Positions 9,161 to 17,457 of a stretch of 64,000 nt of DNA are shown here, piece after piece. The stretch comes from Saccharopolyspora gloriosae (GTDB lineage: Bacteria; Actinomycetota; Actinomycetes; Mycobacteriales; Pseudonocardiaceae): positions 6,743,470 to 6,807,469 of the forward strand of contig NZ_CP059557.1 in assembly GCF_022828475.1 (NCBI RefSeq), in the 5' to 3' direction. The position numbers were made by a program, and so were the translations under genes. The notes beneath the pieces were generated by a model. That model did not search any database. It worked only from the letters and a program-made list of their open reading frames with translations, and was not told where the DNA came from. The first letter of the stretch is position 1. Each line of letters starts with the position of its first letter.

Positions 9161-10120
9161 TCAGGCCGCGTCGTCGGCGGGCGCGCGCAGGGAGTTCTCG
9201 TCCACGGCTTCGGCTACGGCGTGCCCGAAGGCGGCCATGCCACGAGCGTTGGGGTGCAGCGGGGCGGCCACCGAGGTCGGCAGCACGCCTTCGAGGTACT
9301 TGTCCTGCGGCGCGGCGCACACGTCGTGACCCTTGCTGATCGCGCCGAGATCGACGAACTCGGCGCCGTGCCCGACGGCGCGGTCCCGCAGCAGCTCGCT
9401 CAACTCGTCCACTTTGGACTGAATGTAGTCGGCGTCGCGTCCCCAGATCGGCTCCTTCGGGTAGCAACCGCCGGGACGGATGTAGGTGCCGTAGCCCGTG
9501 ACCACCACGTCCGCGTTCGGCGCCCGCTCGGTGATGCCGTCGAGCGTCGCGTCGAAGTCGTCGCCGATCGCGGCGATCCTGGCCGACAGCTCGTCGCGGC
9601 CGCCCGCGGTGAAGTCGTCGGCGCAGGACTTCCCGAACGGCTCCGGGAAGGCGTTCAGGCAACTCACCGCCGCCCGCACCAGGCCGATGTCGTTGCCGCC
9701 GATGGCGAGGGTGACCAGGTCGGTGGCCGTGCTGAGCGCGTCGAACTGCGGCGGCACGAAACCGTGCTGGCTGCCGGTGAAGTCCGCGATCTTCGCTCCG
9801 GTGCAGGTCGCGTCGGTGAGCCGCGCGCCGAGCGCTTCGGCGGCGACGTGCGGGTAGTTCCCCGACGAGCGCAGGCAGGCGAGATTCGGATCCGGCCGCC
9901 CCGGGACCAGCGGCCCGGAAGCGTTGGAATCGCCGAGCGCGACGTAGTCCAGCGGCTCGGCCGCAACGGCCGCCGGCGACAGCGCGCAGGAAGCCGCCAC
10001 CGCGAGCGCCGCACCCCACCGCAGCACCGGCCGACGCCGCACGTCCACATAGGACTCATCGGCCGACCTGGAGCCGCCCGAGCGTCGGTGGCGAGCGGGA
10101 CGGTCCGGGCGAAAATCCAC
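9161..10120 (-). CDS. Secreted SGNH/GDSL-type lipase or esterase
   Basis: A 319-residue exported hydrolase. Residues 28-54 form a signal peptide preceded by an unusually long charged N-region. The catalytic serine is in GDSNASG near residue 65, block III GGNDIG is near 140, and the His block PLHPNARG is near 300. Even cysteine spacing suggests disulfides outside the cell. It probably cleaves lipid or other esters; the closest type is the Streptomyces rimosus-like SGNH lipase. The GTG at 10118 was chosen because GGAGGT lies at 10125-10130; the ATG ten codons upstream has no such site. A start near 10050 would shorten the signal peptide. Confidence 0.88.
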   Translation of the reverse strand: MDFRPDRPARHRRSGGSRSADESYVDVRRRPVLRWGAALAVAASCALSPAAVAAEPLDYVALGDSNASGPLVPGRPDPNLACLRSSGNYPHVAAEALGARLTDATCTGAKIADFTGSQHGFVPPQFDALSTATDLVTLAIGGNDIGLVRAAVSCLNAFPEPFGKSCADDFTAGGRDELSARIAAIGDDFDATLDGITERAPNADVVVTGYGTYIRPGGCYPKEPIWGRDADYIQSKVDELSELLRDRAVGHGAEFVDLGAISKGHDVCAAPQDKYLEGVLPTSVAAPLHPNARGMAAFGHAVAEAVDENSLRAPADDAA

Positions 10121-10256
10121 GGTGACCTCCGAAAAAGGCGATCGGGCCACCTTGATTTAGCACACCCGGAGGCAGTCTCCCTCCGCCATTCGCGCGGACA
10201 TGCCCACGATCAACACTTCGAGTGACGACCATTCAGAGCAGCGGCGCCCGTCGAGC

Positions 10257-12533
10257 TCAGCGTTCCTCGCGGCGCAGCGCGCGCGTGATGCCGGCGGCCA
10301 CCGTGGTGGCCAGAATCCAGCCGACCGCGATGAGCACCACGGTGATCCACTGGGAGTGCCCGTCGGCCCGCCACATCACGTCGTGACCGAGGTTGATGAT
10401 CGGCACCAGCTGATCCACCGTGTACAGGAACGGGTTCCAGACCGGGTGGTCCTCCTCGTTGATGGGCTGCAGCTCGTGAAAGCTGAACCACGCCGAGCCG
10501 CCCACGGCGAACGCCAGCAACCACAACAACGCCCGCAGCGGCCGGTAGCCGTACGCCACGGTGCTGCGCTGCAGCATGCTCCACAGCCGCACCGGCGGAC
10601 GCAGCAGCACCGGCGACGCCCCGGCCAGCGCCTGGTACCGGCGGCGCTGCTTCTCGATCAGCACCGTCACGGCGTGCTCCTCGTTGCCGCTGTCGCGGAA
10701 CACCGTCGCGAGCTGGTCGTACGGCCCCGGCTGGTACCGCCCGGAGGTGCTGCGCAGCCACGCCAGCCGTTCCCGCACCCGCCCGCCGTCGGTGGGTTCG
10801 ATGGGGTGGGTGAGGTTGTAGTAGGTGAAGTCCTCCACGTCGACGCCACCGGCCGCATCCCAGGTGTTCGCGTTGTCCGCGAGCAGCTCGCACTGCGCCT
10901 GGCGCAGCACCACCCGTCCCAGCGGCGGCTCCGAGGGGAGCAGCGTCAGTTCCTGCGCCACCAGCCCGAACGCGTTGAACGCGTTGGTGGAGCTGCCGTC
11001 GCCGAGCAGGCAGCCCCAGAAGTTGGCGGCCCGGCCGATGACCGCGCGCCGCAGCTGCACCTCGCCCTCCGCGCGGAACGGGCGGATCCCCTCCGCGCAC
11101 ACCAGGTCCCGCCCGATGTTCGCGGCTCGCAGGTCCAAAGAGGACTTGTAGGAGTTCCGGTGCCGGTGCCACGCGGGTTTGAGCAGCTGCGCCGAGCGCA
11201 GGTCCACGTTGGCGCCGATGTTCGCGCCCTGGAGCTGCAACGTGCCGTAGATGTCGGCCTCGCGGCAGTCGAAGTTGCTGCCGACCTGAATCCGGTTGGC
11301 CTGCAACGTGTCCGTGCGCGGCCCGGACAGGCTCGCCCTGGTGAGCTGGAAGCTGCCGTGCACGTTCACGTCCACCATGCGCATCTGCCCGTGCAGCATC
11401 GCGCCCGCGGCTTCCAGGTTGCCGAGGATCTCGGTGCCGTCGAGGTGGATGGCGCGCATCGGCTTCTCCACCGAGGCCGACGGGGATCGCGACCAGCCCA
11501 GGTCGATCTGCGCACCCGCCATCCGCAAATCGCCGCCGATCTTGCTGCTGACCAGGCGGATCGTGCCGCCGCTGCGGAAACCCTGGTCGAGCTGCACGTC
11601 GCCGCGCACTTCCCCGCGGTCCAGCAGCAGCGTGCTGATCGGGTCGTCGTGCTGGGACTCGCCGCGCTTCGGCGGGCTCACGCCGGGTTCCAGCACGGCG
11701 TCGCGCAGCCGCACGTCACCTTCGATGTGCGCGCTCGGCAGGTACAGCAGCCCGGCCACGCTGAACGGGCTGCCGCTGATCGGGTCGACGTCGCCGCGGA
11801 AGCTGCCGCCGATCTGGATTCCGTTCGCGTTGATCGCGGTACGGCCCCGGTTCCGCAGGGCGCCGCCGGAGAAGTTGAGGTTGCCGCCGATCTTCACGCC
11901 CGGAATCCGCACCTCGCCCGCGACCTTCAACCGCAGGCCCAGCATCGCCCCGGCGATCTCCAGCCGGTCCGCGTAGATCGCGCGCCCACCGGGGTTGCGC
12001 AGCTCGGAGTCGTTGAGCAGCAGCGAACCGCCGAGCTGGGCGTCGGCGAGATCCACGATGCCGCCGACGCTCGTGCAGTTGCGCAGCACCGTGTCGTGGC
12101 TGGTGCGCAGGTTCCGCCCGTTGAGGCCGGGGAAGCGGCAGTTCCACAGCACCAGCCCGGCGAGCGTGGCCTGGCGCAGGTCGGGCCGCATGTCGAAGCG
12201 GCAGCGCACGAATTCCAGCAGGTACGGCAGTTCCGCCGCCCGCAGGTCCAATCTTCCGGTGATCACCGCGTCCTCGATGCGCACCACGGGCTGCTGCCCG
12301 CCGCGACGCCAGAACGCGCGCCAGCCCTGTTCGTCCGGCGACTCGACCAGTTTCCGCGTCAGGTACTCGCCGCGGATCTCGCGGTCCGGGTCGAACATGT
12401 CGGCATGCACGTCGAGCGGGACGACCGGACCATCCGGTCGGCGGCCCCACGCTCTTCCCTGGCCGAGCAGCTCGTCGAGTCGCTGCTCGGCGGCGGTCGG
12501 CGCCCCGATGTTGTCCCACGGCCTGTTCGGCAC
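10257..12533 (-). CDS. Large membrane-anchored beta-solenoid-like protein of unknown function
   Basis: A 758-residue protein. Residues 80-540 are made of irregular repeats in which short hydrophobic strands alternate with polar turns (for example LGGSLLLNDSEL, IGGNLNFSGGAL, IGGSFRGDVD, ILGNLEAAGAML, IGANVDLRSAQL). The recurring pattern IGG-x-hydrophobic suggests a right-handed beta-solenoid akin to pentapeptide-repeat or bactofilin folds. The C-terminus has two or three hydrophobic segments (ALLWLLAFAVGG; WITVVLIAVGWILATTVAAG), so the solenoid is likely cytoplasmic and tethered. Similar actinomycete proteins are sometimes named membrane-associated oxidoreductase, but no cofactor motif is visible. 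Start is GTG; it is monocistronic. Confidence 0.7.
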   Translation of the reverse strand: MPNRPWDNIGAPTAAEQRLDELLGQGRAWGRRPDGPVVPLDVHADMFDPDREIRGEYLTRKLVESPDEQGWRAFWRRGGQQPVVRIEDAVITGRLDLRAAELPYLLEFVRCRFDMRPDLRQATLAGLVLWNCRFPGLNGRNLRTSHDTVLRNCTSVGGIVDLADAQLGGSLLLNDSELRNPGGRAIYADRLEIAGAMLGLRLKVAGEVRIPGVKIGGNLNFSGGALRNRGRTAINANGIQIGGSFRGDVDPISGSPFSVAGLLYLPSAHIEGDVRLRDAVLEPGVSPPKRGESQHDDPISTLLLDRGEVRGDVQLDQGFRSGGTIRLVSSKIGGDLRMAGAQIDLGWSRSPSASVEKPMRAIHLDGTEILGNLEAAGAMLHGQMRMVDVNVHGSFQLTRASLSGPRTDTLQANRIQVGSNFDCREADIYGTLQLQGANIGANVDLRSAQLLKPAWHRHRNSYKSSLDLRAANIGRDLVCAEGIRPFRAEGEVQLRRAVIGRAANFWGCLLGDGSSTNAFNAFGLVAQELTLLPSEPPLGRVVLRQAQCELLADNANTWDAAGGVDVEDFTYYNLTHPIEPTDGGRVRERLAWLRSTSGRYQPGPYDQLATVFRDSGNEEHAVTVLIEKQRRRYQALAGASPVLLRPPVRLWSMLQRSTVAYGYRPLRALLWLLAFAVGGSAWFSFHELQPINEEDHPVWNPFLYTVDQLVPIINLGHDVMWRADGHSQWITVVLIAVGWILATTVAAGITRALRREER

Positions 12534-12788
12534 GATCCTGCCCCCGACATCGATCCGGCGAACTACACGCAGCGTAGTAGATCAACTACCACCGACAGCT
12601 CAGACGCGTGAACTCAGCTTGAGGTTGCGACGGGCTCACGGGACACCGCCGAGGGAGCGCACTCGAATGCGCACGACGCCGCGCGAAACCACCGAACGTC
12701 CGAACTGGACTACGCCACCGGAGTCGCCACCGACCATGTCGCACGACTCGCCGCGAAAGCCCCGACTACGCACCGCATCCGGGGGAGG
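12534..12788. other. Intergenic region without recognised gene
   Basis: About 255 bases holding the start region of the solenoid protein (-) and the 3' end of the amino acid ABC operon (-). A lower-GC stretch around 12565-12600 contains GTAGTAGATCAACTAC, an imperfect palindrome that may be a promoter or operator site. Nothing else is supported. Confidence 0.35.
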
Positions 12789-13547
12789 TCAGTCCTTCGG
12801 GCCGGCGTGGGTGGGGTTGAGAACGCGGGAGAGGAAGGTGCGGGTGCGTTCCTCCTTGGGATTCCCGATGACATCGGCGGGCGGGCCTTGCTCGACGACC
12901 GCGCCGCCGTCCATGAACAGCACGCGGTCGGCGACCTCCCGGGCGAACTGCATCTCGTGCGTGACCACGAGCATCGTCATGCCTTCGTCGGCCAGTCCGC
13001 GCATCACGCCGAGCACGTCACCGACGAGTTCCGGGTCCAATGCGGACGTGGGTTCGTCGAACAGCATCACGTTCGGGTTCATCGACAGCGCCCGCGCGAT
13101 CGCGACCCGCTGCTGCTGTCCGCCGGAGAGCTGCGCGGGCATCGAGTCCGCCTTCTCCGCGAGCCCCACCCGGTCCAGGTTCTCCCGCGCGACGCGGTCG
13201 GCTTCGGCGCGGTCGCGGCGCAGCACCTTGCGCTGCGCCACCGTCAGGTTCTCCAGCACCGTCAGGTGCGAGAACAGGTTGAAGCCCTGGAACACCATGC
13301 CGATGTGCCTGCGCGCCGCGTCCAAGTCGGTGTCCGGGTCGGTCACCTCGACGCCGTCCACCGCGATGCGGCCCTTCGTGGGCTGCTCCAGCAGGTTCAC
13401 GCAGCGCAGCAAGGTGGACTTCCCGGAACCGGACGGACCGATCACGCACACCACTTCGCCGCGCCCCACCGTCAGGTCGATGCCGCGCAGCACCTCCAGG
13501 GAGCCGAACGACTTGTCCAGCCCGGAAATCTCGATCATCGCGCTCAT
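12789..13547 (-). CDS. Polar amino acid ABC transporter ATP-binding protein (GlnQ type)
   Basis: A 252-residue ATPase with Walker [10 protein letters not shown] (residues 37-45), Q-loop VFQGFNLF, signature LSGGQQQR, Walker [13 protein letters not shown] and the switch histidine in VVTHEM. It energises import of glutamine, glutamate or a similar amino acid. It is last in a three-gene operon (binding protein, permease, ATPase); an ATG at 13545 is preceded by GAGGAA. The permease stop lies 52 bases upstream. Confidence 0.95.
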   Translation of the reverse strand: MSAMIEISGLDKSFGSLEVLRGIDLTVGRGEVVCVIGPSGSGKSTLLRCVNLLEQPTKGRIAVDGVEVTDPDTDLDAARRHIGMVFQGFNLFSHLTVLENLTVAQRKVLRRDRAEADRVARENLDRVGLAEKADSMPAQLSGGQQQRVAIARALSMNPNVMLFDEPTSALDPELVGDVLGVMRGLADEGMTMLVVTHEMQFAREVADRVLFMDGGAVVEQGPPADVIGNPKEERTRTFLSRVLNPTHAGPKD

Positions 13548-13599
13548 CCGGCGTTCCTCACTGCGTCGGTCGTGGGTTTCGAGTGCTTCGCGGAACCGG

Positions 13600-14427
13600 T
13601 CACTTGCTGCGGGCGCCCCCGCCGTAGCGGCGCTCCAACCGGCTCGACAACCTCGACAACGGGATCGTGATGATCAGGTAGCAGAGCCCGGCGAGCAGGA
13701 TCGGCGTCAACGACTGGTACTGGATCAACGCGCCGCGACCGAACTTCGACAGCTCGTACTGCGCGGCCGACAGCCCCAGCAGGTAGATCAGCGAGGAGTC
13801 CTTGGTGAGCAGGATCAGCTCGTTCGTCAACGGCGGCAGGATGATCCGGAACGCCTGCGGCATCACGACCGTGACCATCGTGCGCGCCGAGGACATGCCC
13901 AGCGACCGCGCGGCCTCCACCTGCCCCTTCGGCACCGCCTGCACACCGGCGCGGATCGTCTCGGCCATGTAGGCCGCGCCGACCAGGCCCAGGCTCAGCA
14001 TCACCGTGGAGTAGATGTCGAAGACCAGCTGGAACGCGATCGGCACGCCGTAGCCGAGCGCGATGAACACCAGCAGCGCGGGCACCCCGCGGAAGAACTC
14101 GACGTAGATCGTCGCGATCCACCGGTACGGCGCCACCGAGGACAACCGCATCAGCGCCAGCACCACGCCCAGCACCAGGCCGAAGCCGAACCCGAGCGCG
14201 GTGTAGACGATGGTGTTGAGCAGCGCCGAAGTGATGATGTCGGGGAACTGCGCGAGGGCGACGTCGACGTTGAAGAACGCCTTCGCGATCTTGCCCCAGT
14301 CGGCGAACAGCGCGGCGAACAGAATCACCGCCACGAGGACCGCGTACTGCACTCCGCGGATCACGCGGGTGCGCTGCCGCTTGCTCATCCGCGGCTTCGC
14401 GGGCGTTGCGGTGTCCGTTGTAGCCAT
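13600..14427 (-). CDS. Polar amino acid ABC transporter permease (HisM/GlnP type)
   Basis: A 275-residue membrane subunit with a cytoplasmic N-terminal tail and five or six hydrophobic segments. The family EAA loop is [17 protein letters not shown] near residues 165-182, and [13 protein letters not shown] marks the HisMQ family. A homodimer would form the channel for the neighbouring binding protein and ATPase. Start is the ATG at 14425-14427 with TTGAGGA upstream. Confidence 0.94.
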   Translation of the reverse strand: MATTDTATPAKPRMSKRQRTRVIRGVQYAVLVAVILFAALFADWGKIAKAFFNVDVALAQFPDIITSALLNTIVYTALGFGFGLVLGVVLALMRLSSVAPYRWIATIYVEFFRGVPALLVFIALGYGVPIAFQLVFDIYSTVMLSLGLVGAAYMAETIRAGVQAVPKGQVEAARSLGMSSARTMVTVVMPQAFRIILPPLTNELILLTKDSSLIYLLGLSAAQYELSKFGRGALIQYQSLTPILLAGLCYLIITIPLSRLSSRLERRYGGGARSK

Positions 14428-14534
14428 TCCTCAACTCTCCCCGGCCAGATGCCGCCGATTTCCTCAGAGCCTTGCAGGTGATCGCGTCGCCGCGCGGGGA
14501 TTCGGCCGTGTTCGACGCCGGTGCCCGCGCAGCA

Positions 14535-14570
14535 GCCGGGGCCGGGGCCTGCGCGGCACCCGGCCCCGGC
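14535..14570 (-). terminator. GC hairpin between binding-protein and permease genes
   Basis: GCCGGGGCCGGG (14535-14546) pairs perfectly with CCCGGCCCCGGC (14559-14570). It lies just after the binding-protein stop and before the permease. Such intercistronic hairpins commonly cause partial termination or protect the upstream mRNA, giving excess binding protein; that role is inferred. Confidence 0.55.
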
Positions 14571-14578
14571 TCGGGCCG

Positions 14579-15385
14579 TCACGGGTTGTTCGGGGCCTGG
14601 CCGAACCACTTCTGGTAGATCCGGTCGTACTCACCGGACTCCTGCGCCTTGCGCAACGACTCGTTGATCTTCTCGGCGAGCCCGACGTTGCCCTTCTGAA
14701 CGCCGATGCCGTAGGCCTCACCGGTGCTGTACTCGGCGGTGACCTCGGTGTCCGGGTTCTTCTTCGCGAAGTCGAGCACCACGCCGTTGTCGTTGATCGC
14801 GGCGTCGACCTTGCCGGACTGCACGGCGTTCTGCATCAACGCGACGTCCTCGAACTGGACGATCTCGTAGCCGTGCGCGGCCTTGTGCTCGGTCGCGTAC
14901 TCCTCGCCGGTGGTGCCCAGCTGCACGCCGAGCTTCTTGCCGCGCAGCTCGGCCAAGTCCTGGTGCGGGGCCTTCTTGGTGACCAGCAACGCCTGCTTCG
15001 CGTCGAAGTACGGGTCGGAGAAGTCCATGTTCTGCTTGCGCGTGTCGGTGATCGTCATCGCGGCCGCCGCGACGTCGCACTTGCGCGTGTTGAGCGCCTC
15101 GCCGGACTGGATGCCCTCGAACGGCGTGTCGAAGAGCTCCTGCTGCAGCCCCAGGTCGCGGGCCACCAGGTCGACGAGCTCCACGTCGAAGCCGACGGTC
15201 GTGCCGTTCTCGTCGAACTGGAACGGCGGGTACGGCAGGTGCGTGCAGGTCGTGAGCTTGCCGGGTTCTTTGAACTGCAATTCGCCGTCGGCGCCGACCG
15301 GCGCGATGGACTGCGCGCAGCCCGCCGCGGCCAGCGCCAGCGCGGGCAGCAGTGCGAGAGCTCTCCAGGTGGTCCGACACGCCAC
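14579..15385 (-). CDS. Amino acid-binding lipoprotein of ABC importer
   Basis: A 268-residue SBP family 3 protein. After the GTG start, ACRTTWRALALLPALALA leads to the lipobox AAAGC, so it is lipid-anchored. The mature domain shows LPYPPFQFDENGTTVGFDVEL, MTITDTRKQNMDFSDPYF and the usual hinge. It binds a polar amino acid outside the cell for the permease and ATPase downstream. The GTG at 15383-15385 was chosen for AGGAG at 15394-15398 and the correct lipoprotein signal; a longer frame to 15520 lacks support. Confidence 0.93.
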   Translation of the reverse strand: MACRTTWRALALLPALALAAAGCAQSIAPVGADGELQFKEPGKLTTCTHLPYPPFQFDENGTTVGFDVELVDLVARDLGLQQELFDTPFEGIQSGEALNTRKCDVAAAAMTITDTRKQNMDFSDPYFDAKQALLVTKKAPHQDLAELRGKKLGVQLGTTGEEYATEHKAAHGYEIVQFEDVALMQNAVQSGKVDAAINDNGVVLDFAKKNPDTEVTAEYSTGEAYGIGVQKGNVGLAEKINESLRKAQESGEYDRIYQKWFGQAPNNP

Positions 15386-15863
15386 GATGTCACTCCTAGT
15401 AGGTGAGAACGCGAGTGCTGAGATAGTGCCACCCGAATGGGCGCAAATCCCGACTCGTGATGTTGCGAAGCTGTCAAATTTGCTGAAGGCCGCGGCGGAA
15501 CCCCCCGTTGAGCCCCGCATCCCACCCGGCGAGATGTTGCGCGAGCCGTGTCGTCCACGATCGGTTCCCGCACGTCCCGGTCGAGCAGAGGCTCAGTTTC
15601 ATGCGCCGGACGCCCCTGGTCAACAGCGAATTCATCGGCACTGCGCCGATCGGCGGCTGGGCGATGTCATGCGCCGGACACAGGTCTGCGCTGTTCGGTC
15701 CGGCTGATTCCACCACTCGGAGCCACCCGAACGCGATCACGTTCCGTGCGCGAACAGGGCTGTTCGAGGGATACCCGTGGGCGCGGCGGCGGAACTGCGC
15801 CTTTCGGCTGCTGCCCGGCACCACCGACCTTCGGCAGACTGCGCCGCCGAGGAGGAGATGCCG
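15386..15863. other. Divergent intergenic region, no gene recognised
   Basis: About 480 bases between the amino acid-binding protein (-) and the secreted EEP protein (+). It should hold both promoters. Open frames exist on both strands, but none has a ribosome-binding site with a plausible protein. I see no clear operator or riboswitch. Confidence 0.35.
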
Positions 15864-16682
15864 ATGACCGACACCCGCTTATCCCGCTCCCACTTGCCCC
15901 GCTCCCACCAGAAGAACCGACGCGCGAGGACCGGAGCGCTCGCCGGCGCCGGAGCGCTTCTCGCCTGCACCGGATTCGCCGTGCCCGCGTTCGCCGACAC
16001 CACCGCCGAACCGTTCGACGTGCTGCAGCTCAACCTCTGCCACAGCGGAGTCGCCGACTGCTACACCGGCGACGACACCGCGGTGCGCTCCGGGATCGCC
16101 ACCGTCCGGCAGCGCACCCCGGACGTGGTCACGCTCAACGAGATCTGCGCGCACGACATCACCACGATGACCAAGGAAACCGGGTACCACGCCGAATTCG
16201 CCGCGGCCGGTCACCGCGACGGCGGGCCGTACCAGTGCGCGGACGACCGCGGCGACTACGGCGTCGCGATCCTGACCCATCCCGACCTGGGCGCTCCCAG
16301 CGGCGACGTCACCGAACGGACCTACACCGCGCAGGACGGCGGCACCGAGCAGCGAGTGATGCTCTGCGCGCCGTTCTCCGCGATCTCCGCGTGCACCACG
16401 CACCTGTCGGCGGACGCCCCCGAGATCGCCGGGGAGCAGTGCCGGGAGCTCATGGGCGCCGCGACCGGAGCCGGCCGCCCGACCGTGATCGGCGGCGACT
16501 TCAACCTCAGCCACGGCGGTACGCCGGACGTGCAGAACTGCGTGCCGGACGGCTGGTTCCGCAAGGGCGACGGCAGCGTGCAGCACGTGTTCGCCAACGG
16601 CGACTTCGGATTCGAGCGCACCGAGAACCTGCCGATCGAGGGCACCGACCACCCGGGCCTACTGGTCGAACTCAGTCACTGA
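15864..16682 (+). CDS. Secreted endonuclease/exonuclease/phosphatase-fold protein
   Basis: A 272-residue exported protein: residues 1-45 are a signal peptide with a long basic N-region (RSHQKNRRARTGALAGAG, cleavage after PAFA). The EEP fold is shown by VLQLNLCHSG, TLNEIC (metal-binding Glu), TVIGGDFNLSH (Asp/Asn catalytic pair) and the terminal EGTDHPGLLVEL histidine. Several cysteines suggest disulfides. Family members are metal-dependent nucleases or phosphodiesterases such as sphingomyelinases; the substrate is unknown. The ATG at 15864 has GGAGG eight bases upstream; the ATG at 15858 is too close to it. Confidence 0.88.
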   Translation: MTDTRLSRSHLPRSHQKNRRARTGALAGAGALLACTGFAVPAFADTTAEPFDVLQLNLCHSGVADCYTGDDTAVRSGIATVRQRTPDVVTLNEICAHDITTMTKETGYHAEFAAAGHRDGGPYQCADDRGDYGVAILTHPDLGAPSGDVTERTYTAQDGGTEQRVMLCAPFSAISACTTHLSADAPEIAGEQCRELMGAATGAGRPTVIGGDFNLSHGGTPDVQNCVPDGWFRKGDGSVQHVFANGDFGFERTENLPIEGTDHPGLLVELSH

Positions 16683-16710
16683 TTGCGGGGTCCTCGGAAC
16701 GGCCTGCGTA

Positions 16711-16840
16711 GGGGTCGGGTAGCGGAACCTCAGTGGCTTCCTCGCTGCGGGATCTTTTTCCCTAGTGGCTCCGCCACGAGGGAAAAAGCTGTCCTCGCGA
16801 GGAAGCCACTGAGAACCCGCCGGTGGTCGGGTTTTTGACG
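16711..16840. repeat. Covarying hairpin repeat element, copy 1
   Basis: Shares a near-identical core with 32333-32455. The outer arm CAGTGGCTTCCTCG (16731-16744) pairs perfectly with CGAGGAAGCCACTG (16798-16811). Inside is a second stem: CTTTTTCCC pairs with GGGAAAAAG, and GTGGC pairs with GCCAC around a TCC loop. Directly after comes AACCCG..CGGGTT followed by TTTT, which looks like an intrinsic terminator. In copy 2 the outer-arm sequence differs at seven positions but is still fully paired. No protein is likely, although open frames through the core can be translated. Confidence 0.8.
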
Positions 16841-16861
16841 TGGGCCATGTGCTTCGCACAT

Positions 16862-16920
16862 GCAGGCACGGCTTCGCCGCAAAGCACGGCGACGCCGCAA
16901 AGTACGGTTACGCCGCTGGC
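16862..16920 (+). repeat. Short hairpin repeats CGGCTTCGCCG type
   Basis: Following repeat copy 1, units like CACGGCTTCGCCGCAAAG recur with an 18-base period three times with changes (cttcg, cgacg, ttacg centres). Each can form a CGGC/GCCG stem with a three-base loop. A longer version of the same array follows copy 2 at 32487-32670. Confidence 0.65.
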
Positions 16921-17180
16921 AGGGCAGGGATCGGAGACTTGTTCGGCGAGGACTCCTGGGGGCGGCGAGGTACGACTTTCCGGTTACTCGGGACTGGCCG
17001 GAATGGGGCCGTCACGGGCCTCGGCGGCGTGGTGAAGTGATGGAGTCGTCGGGAGCGCCGCTCACACCCTGAGCCCAGGTGGTCCCGGCTCCGGAGAAGT
17101 CAGGGGCGCCCCCCTGATCCGAACCACTAGTCGATCACTCACGATGGTGGCGAACACCGTGAAACAGGAGGAATCAGAAG

Positions 17181-17357
17181 ATGAACTTGACCCGCCCGCA
17201 GCACGGCAAGCGGATCGCCGGAGTCTGCGCCGGCCTCGCCGACCGGTTCGGCCTCGGCAGGGGGCTGATGCGGTTCCTGTTCATCCTGTCGTGCCTGCTG
17301 CCCGGCCCGCAGTTCGTGATCTACATCGTCCTGTGGATCATCATCCCGAAGTCCTGA
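17181..17357 (+). CDS. PspC domain mini-protein
   Basis: Encodes 58 residues: MNLTRPQHGKRIAGVCAGLADRFG is the PspC signature, followed by a hydrophobic segment (MRFLFILSCLLPGPQFVIYIVLWIIIP). This is a single-domain membrane protein of the phage-shock PspC family, used in envelope-stress responses or as a partner of sensor kinases in actinobacteria. AGGAGG at 17166-17171 is nine bases before the ATG. It stands alone; no PspA or sensor kinase is in the window. Confidence 0.9.
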   Translation: MNLTRPQHGKRIAGVCAGLADRFGLGRGLMRFLFILSCLLPGPQFVIYIVLWIIIPKS

Positions 17358-17457
17358 CCTCGGCCCGCCTCGTGACCGGCATTCGGTCACGAGGCGGTGC
17401 GCGTTCTCCGGGGCGGCGTCGCCGGCGGCGACGTCACCCGGGGCGGCGCCGTCCGGT

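Noticed and set aside
10200-12611. Very long open frame (about 800 codons) on the plus strand opposite the solenoid protein
   Set aside because: It is antisense to a gene with clear repeats and membrane segments; its composition is dominated by Arg, Gln, Ala and Val as expected for a shadow frame in GC-rich DNA, and it has no recognisable domain.
15474-15824. 116-codon minus-strand frame upstream of the amino acid-binding protein
   Set aside because: No ribosome site, no similarity and mixed codon use; it lies in the expected promoter region.
16659-16859. Short proteins read through the repeat element core (REDSFFPRGGAT...EKDPA in both copies)
   Set aside because: The similarity of the two translations comes from the conserved palindromic DNA core; frames are short, lack start signals and change where the arms covary.
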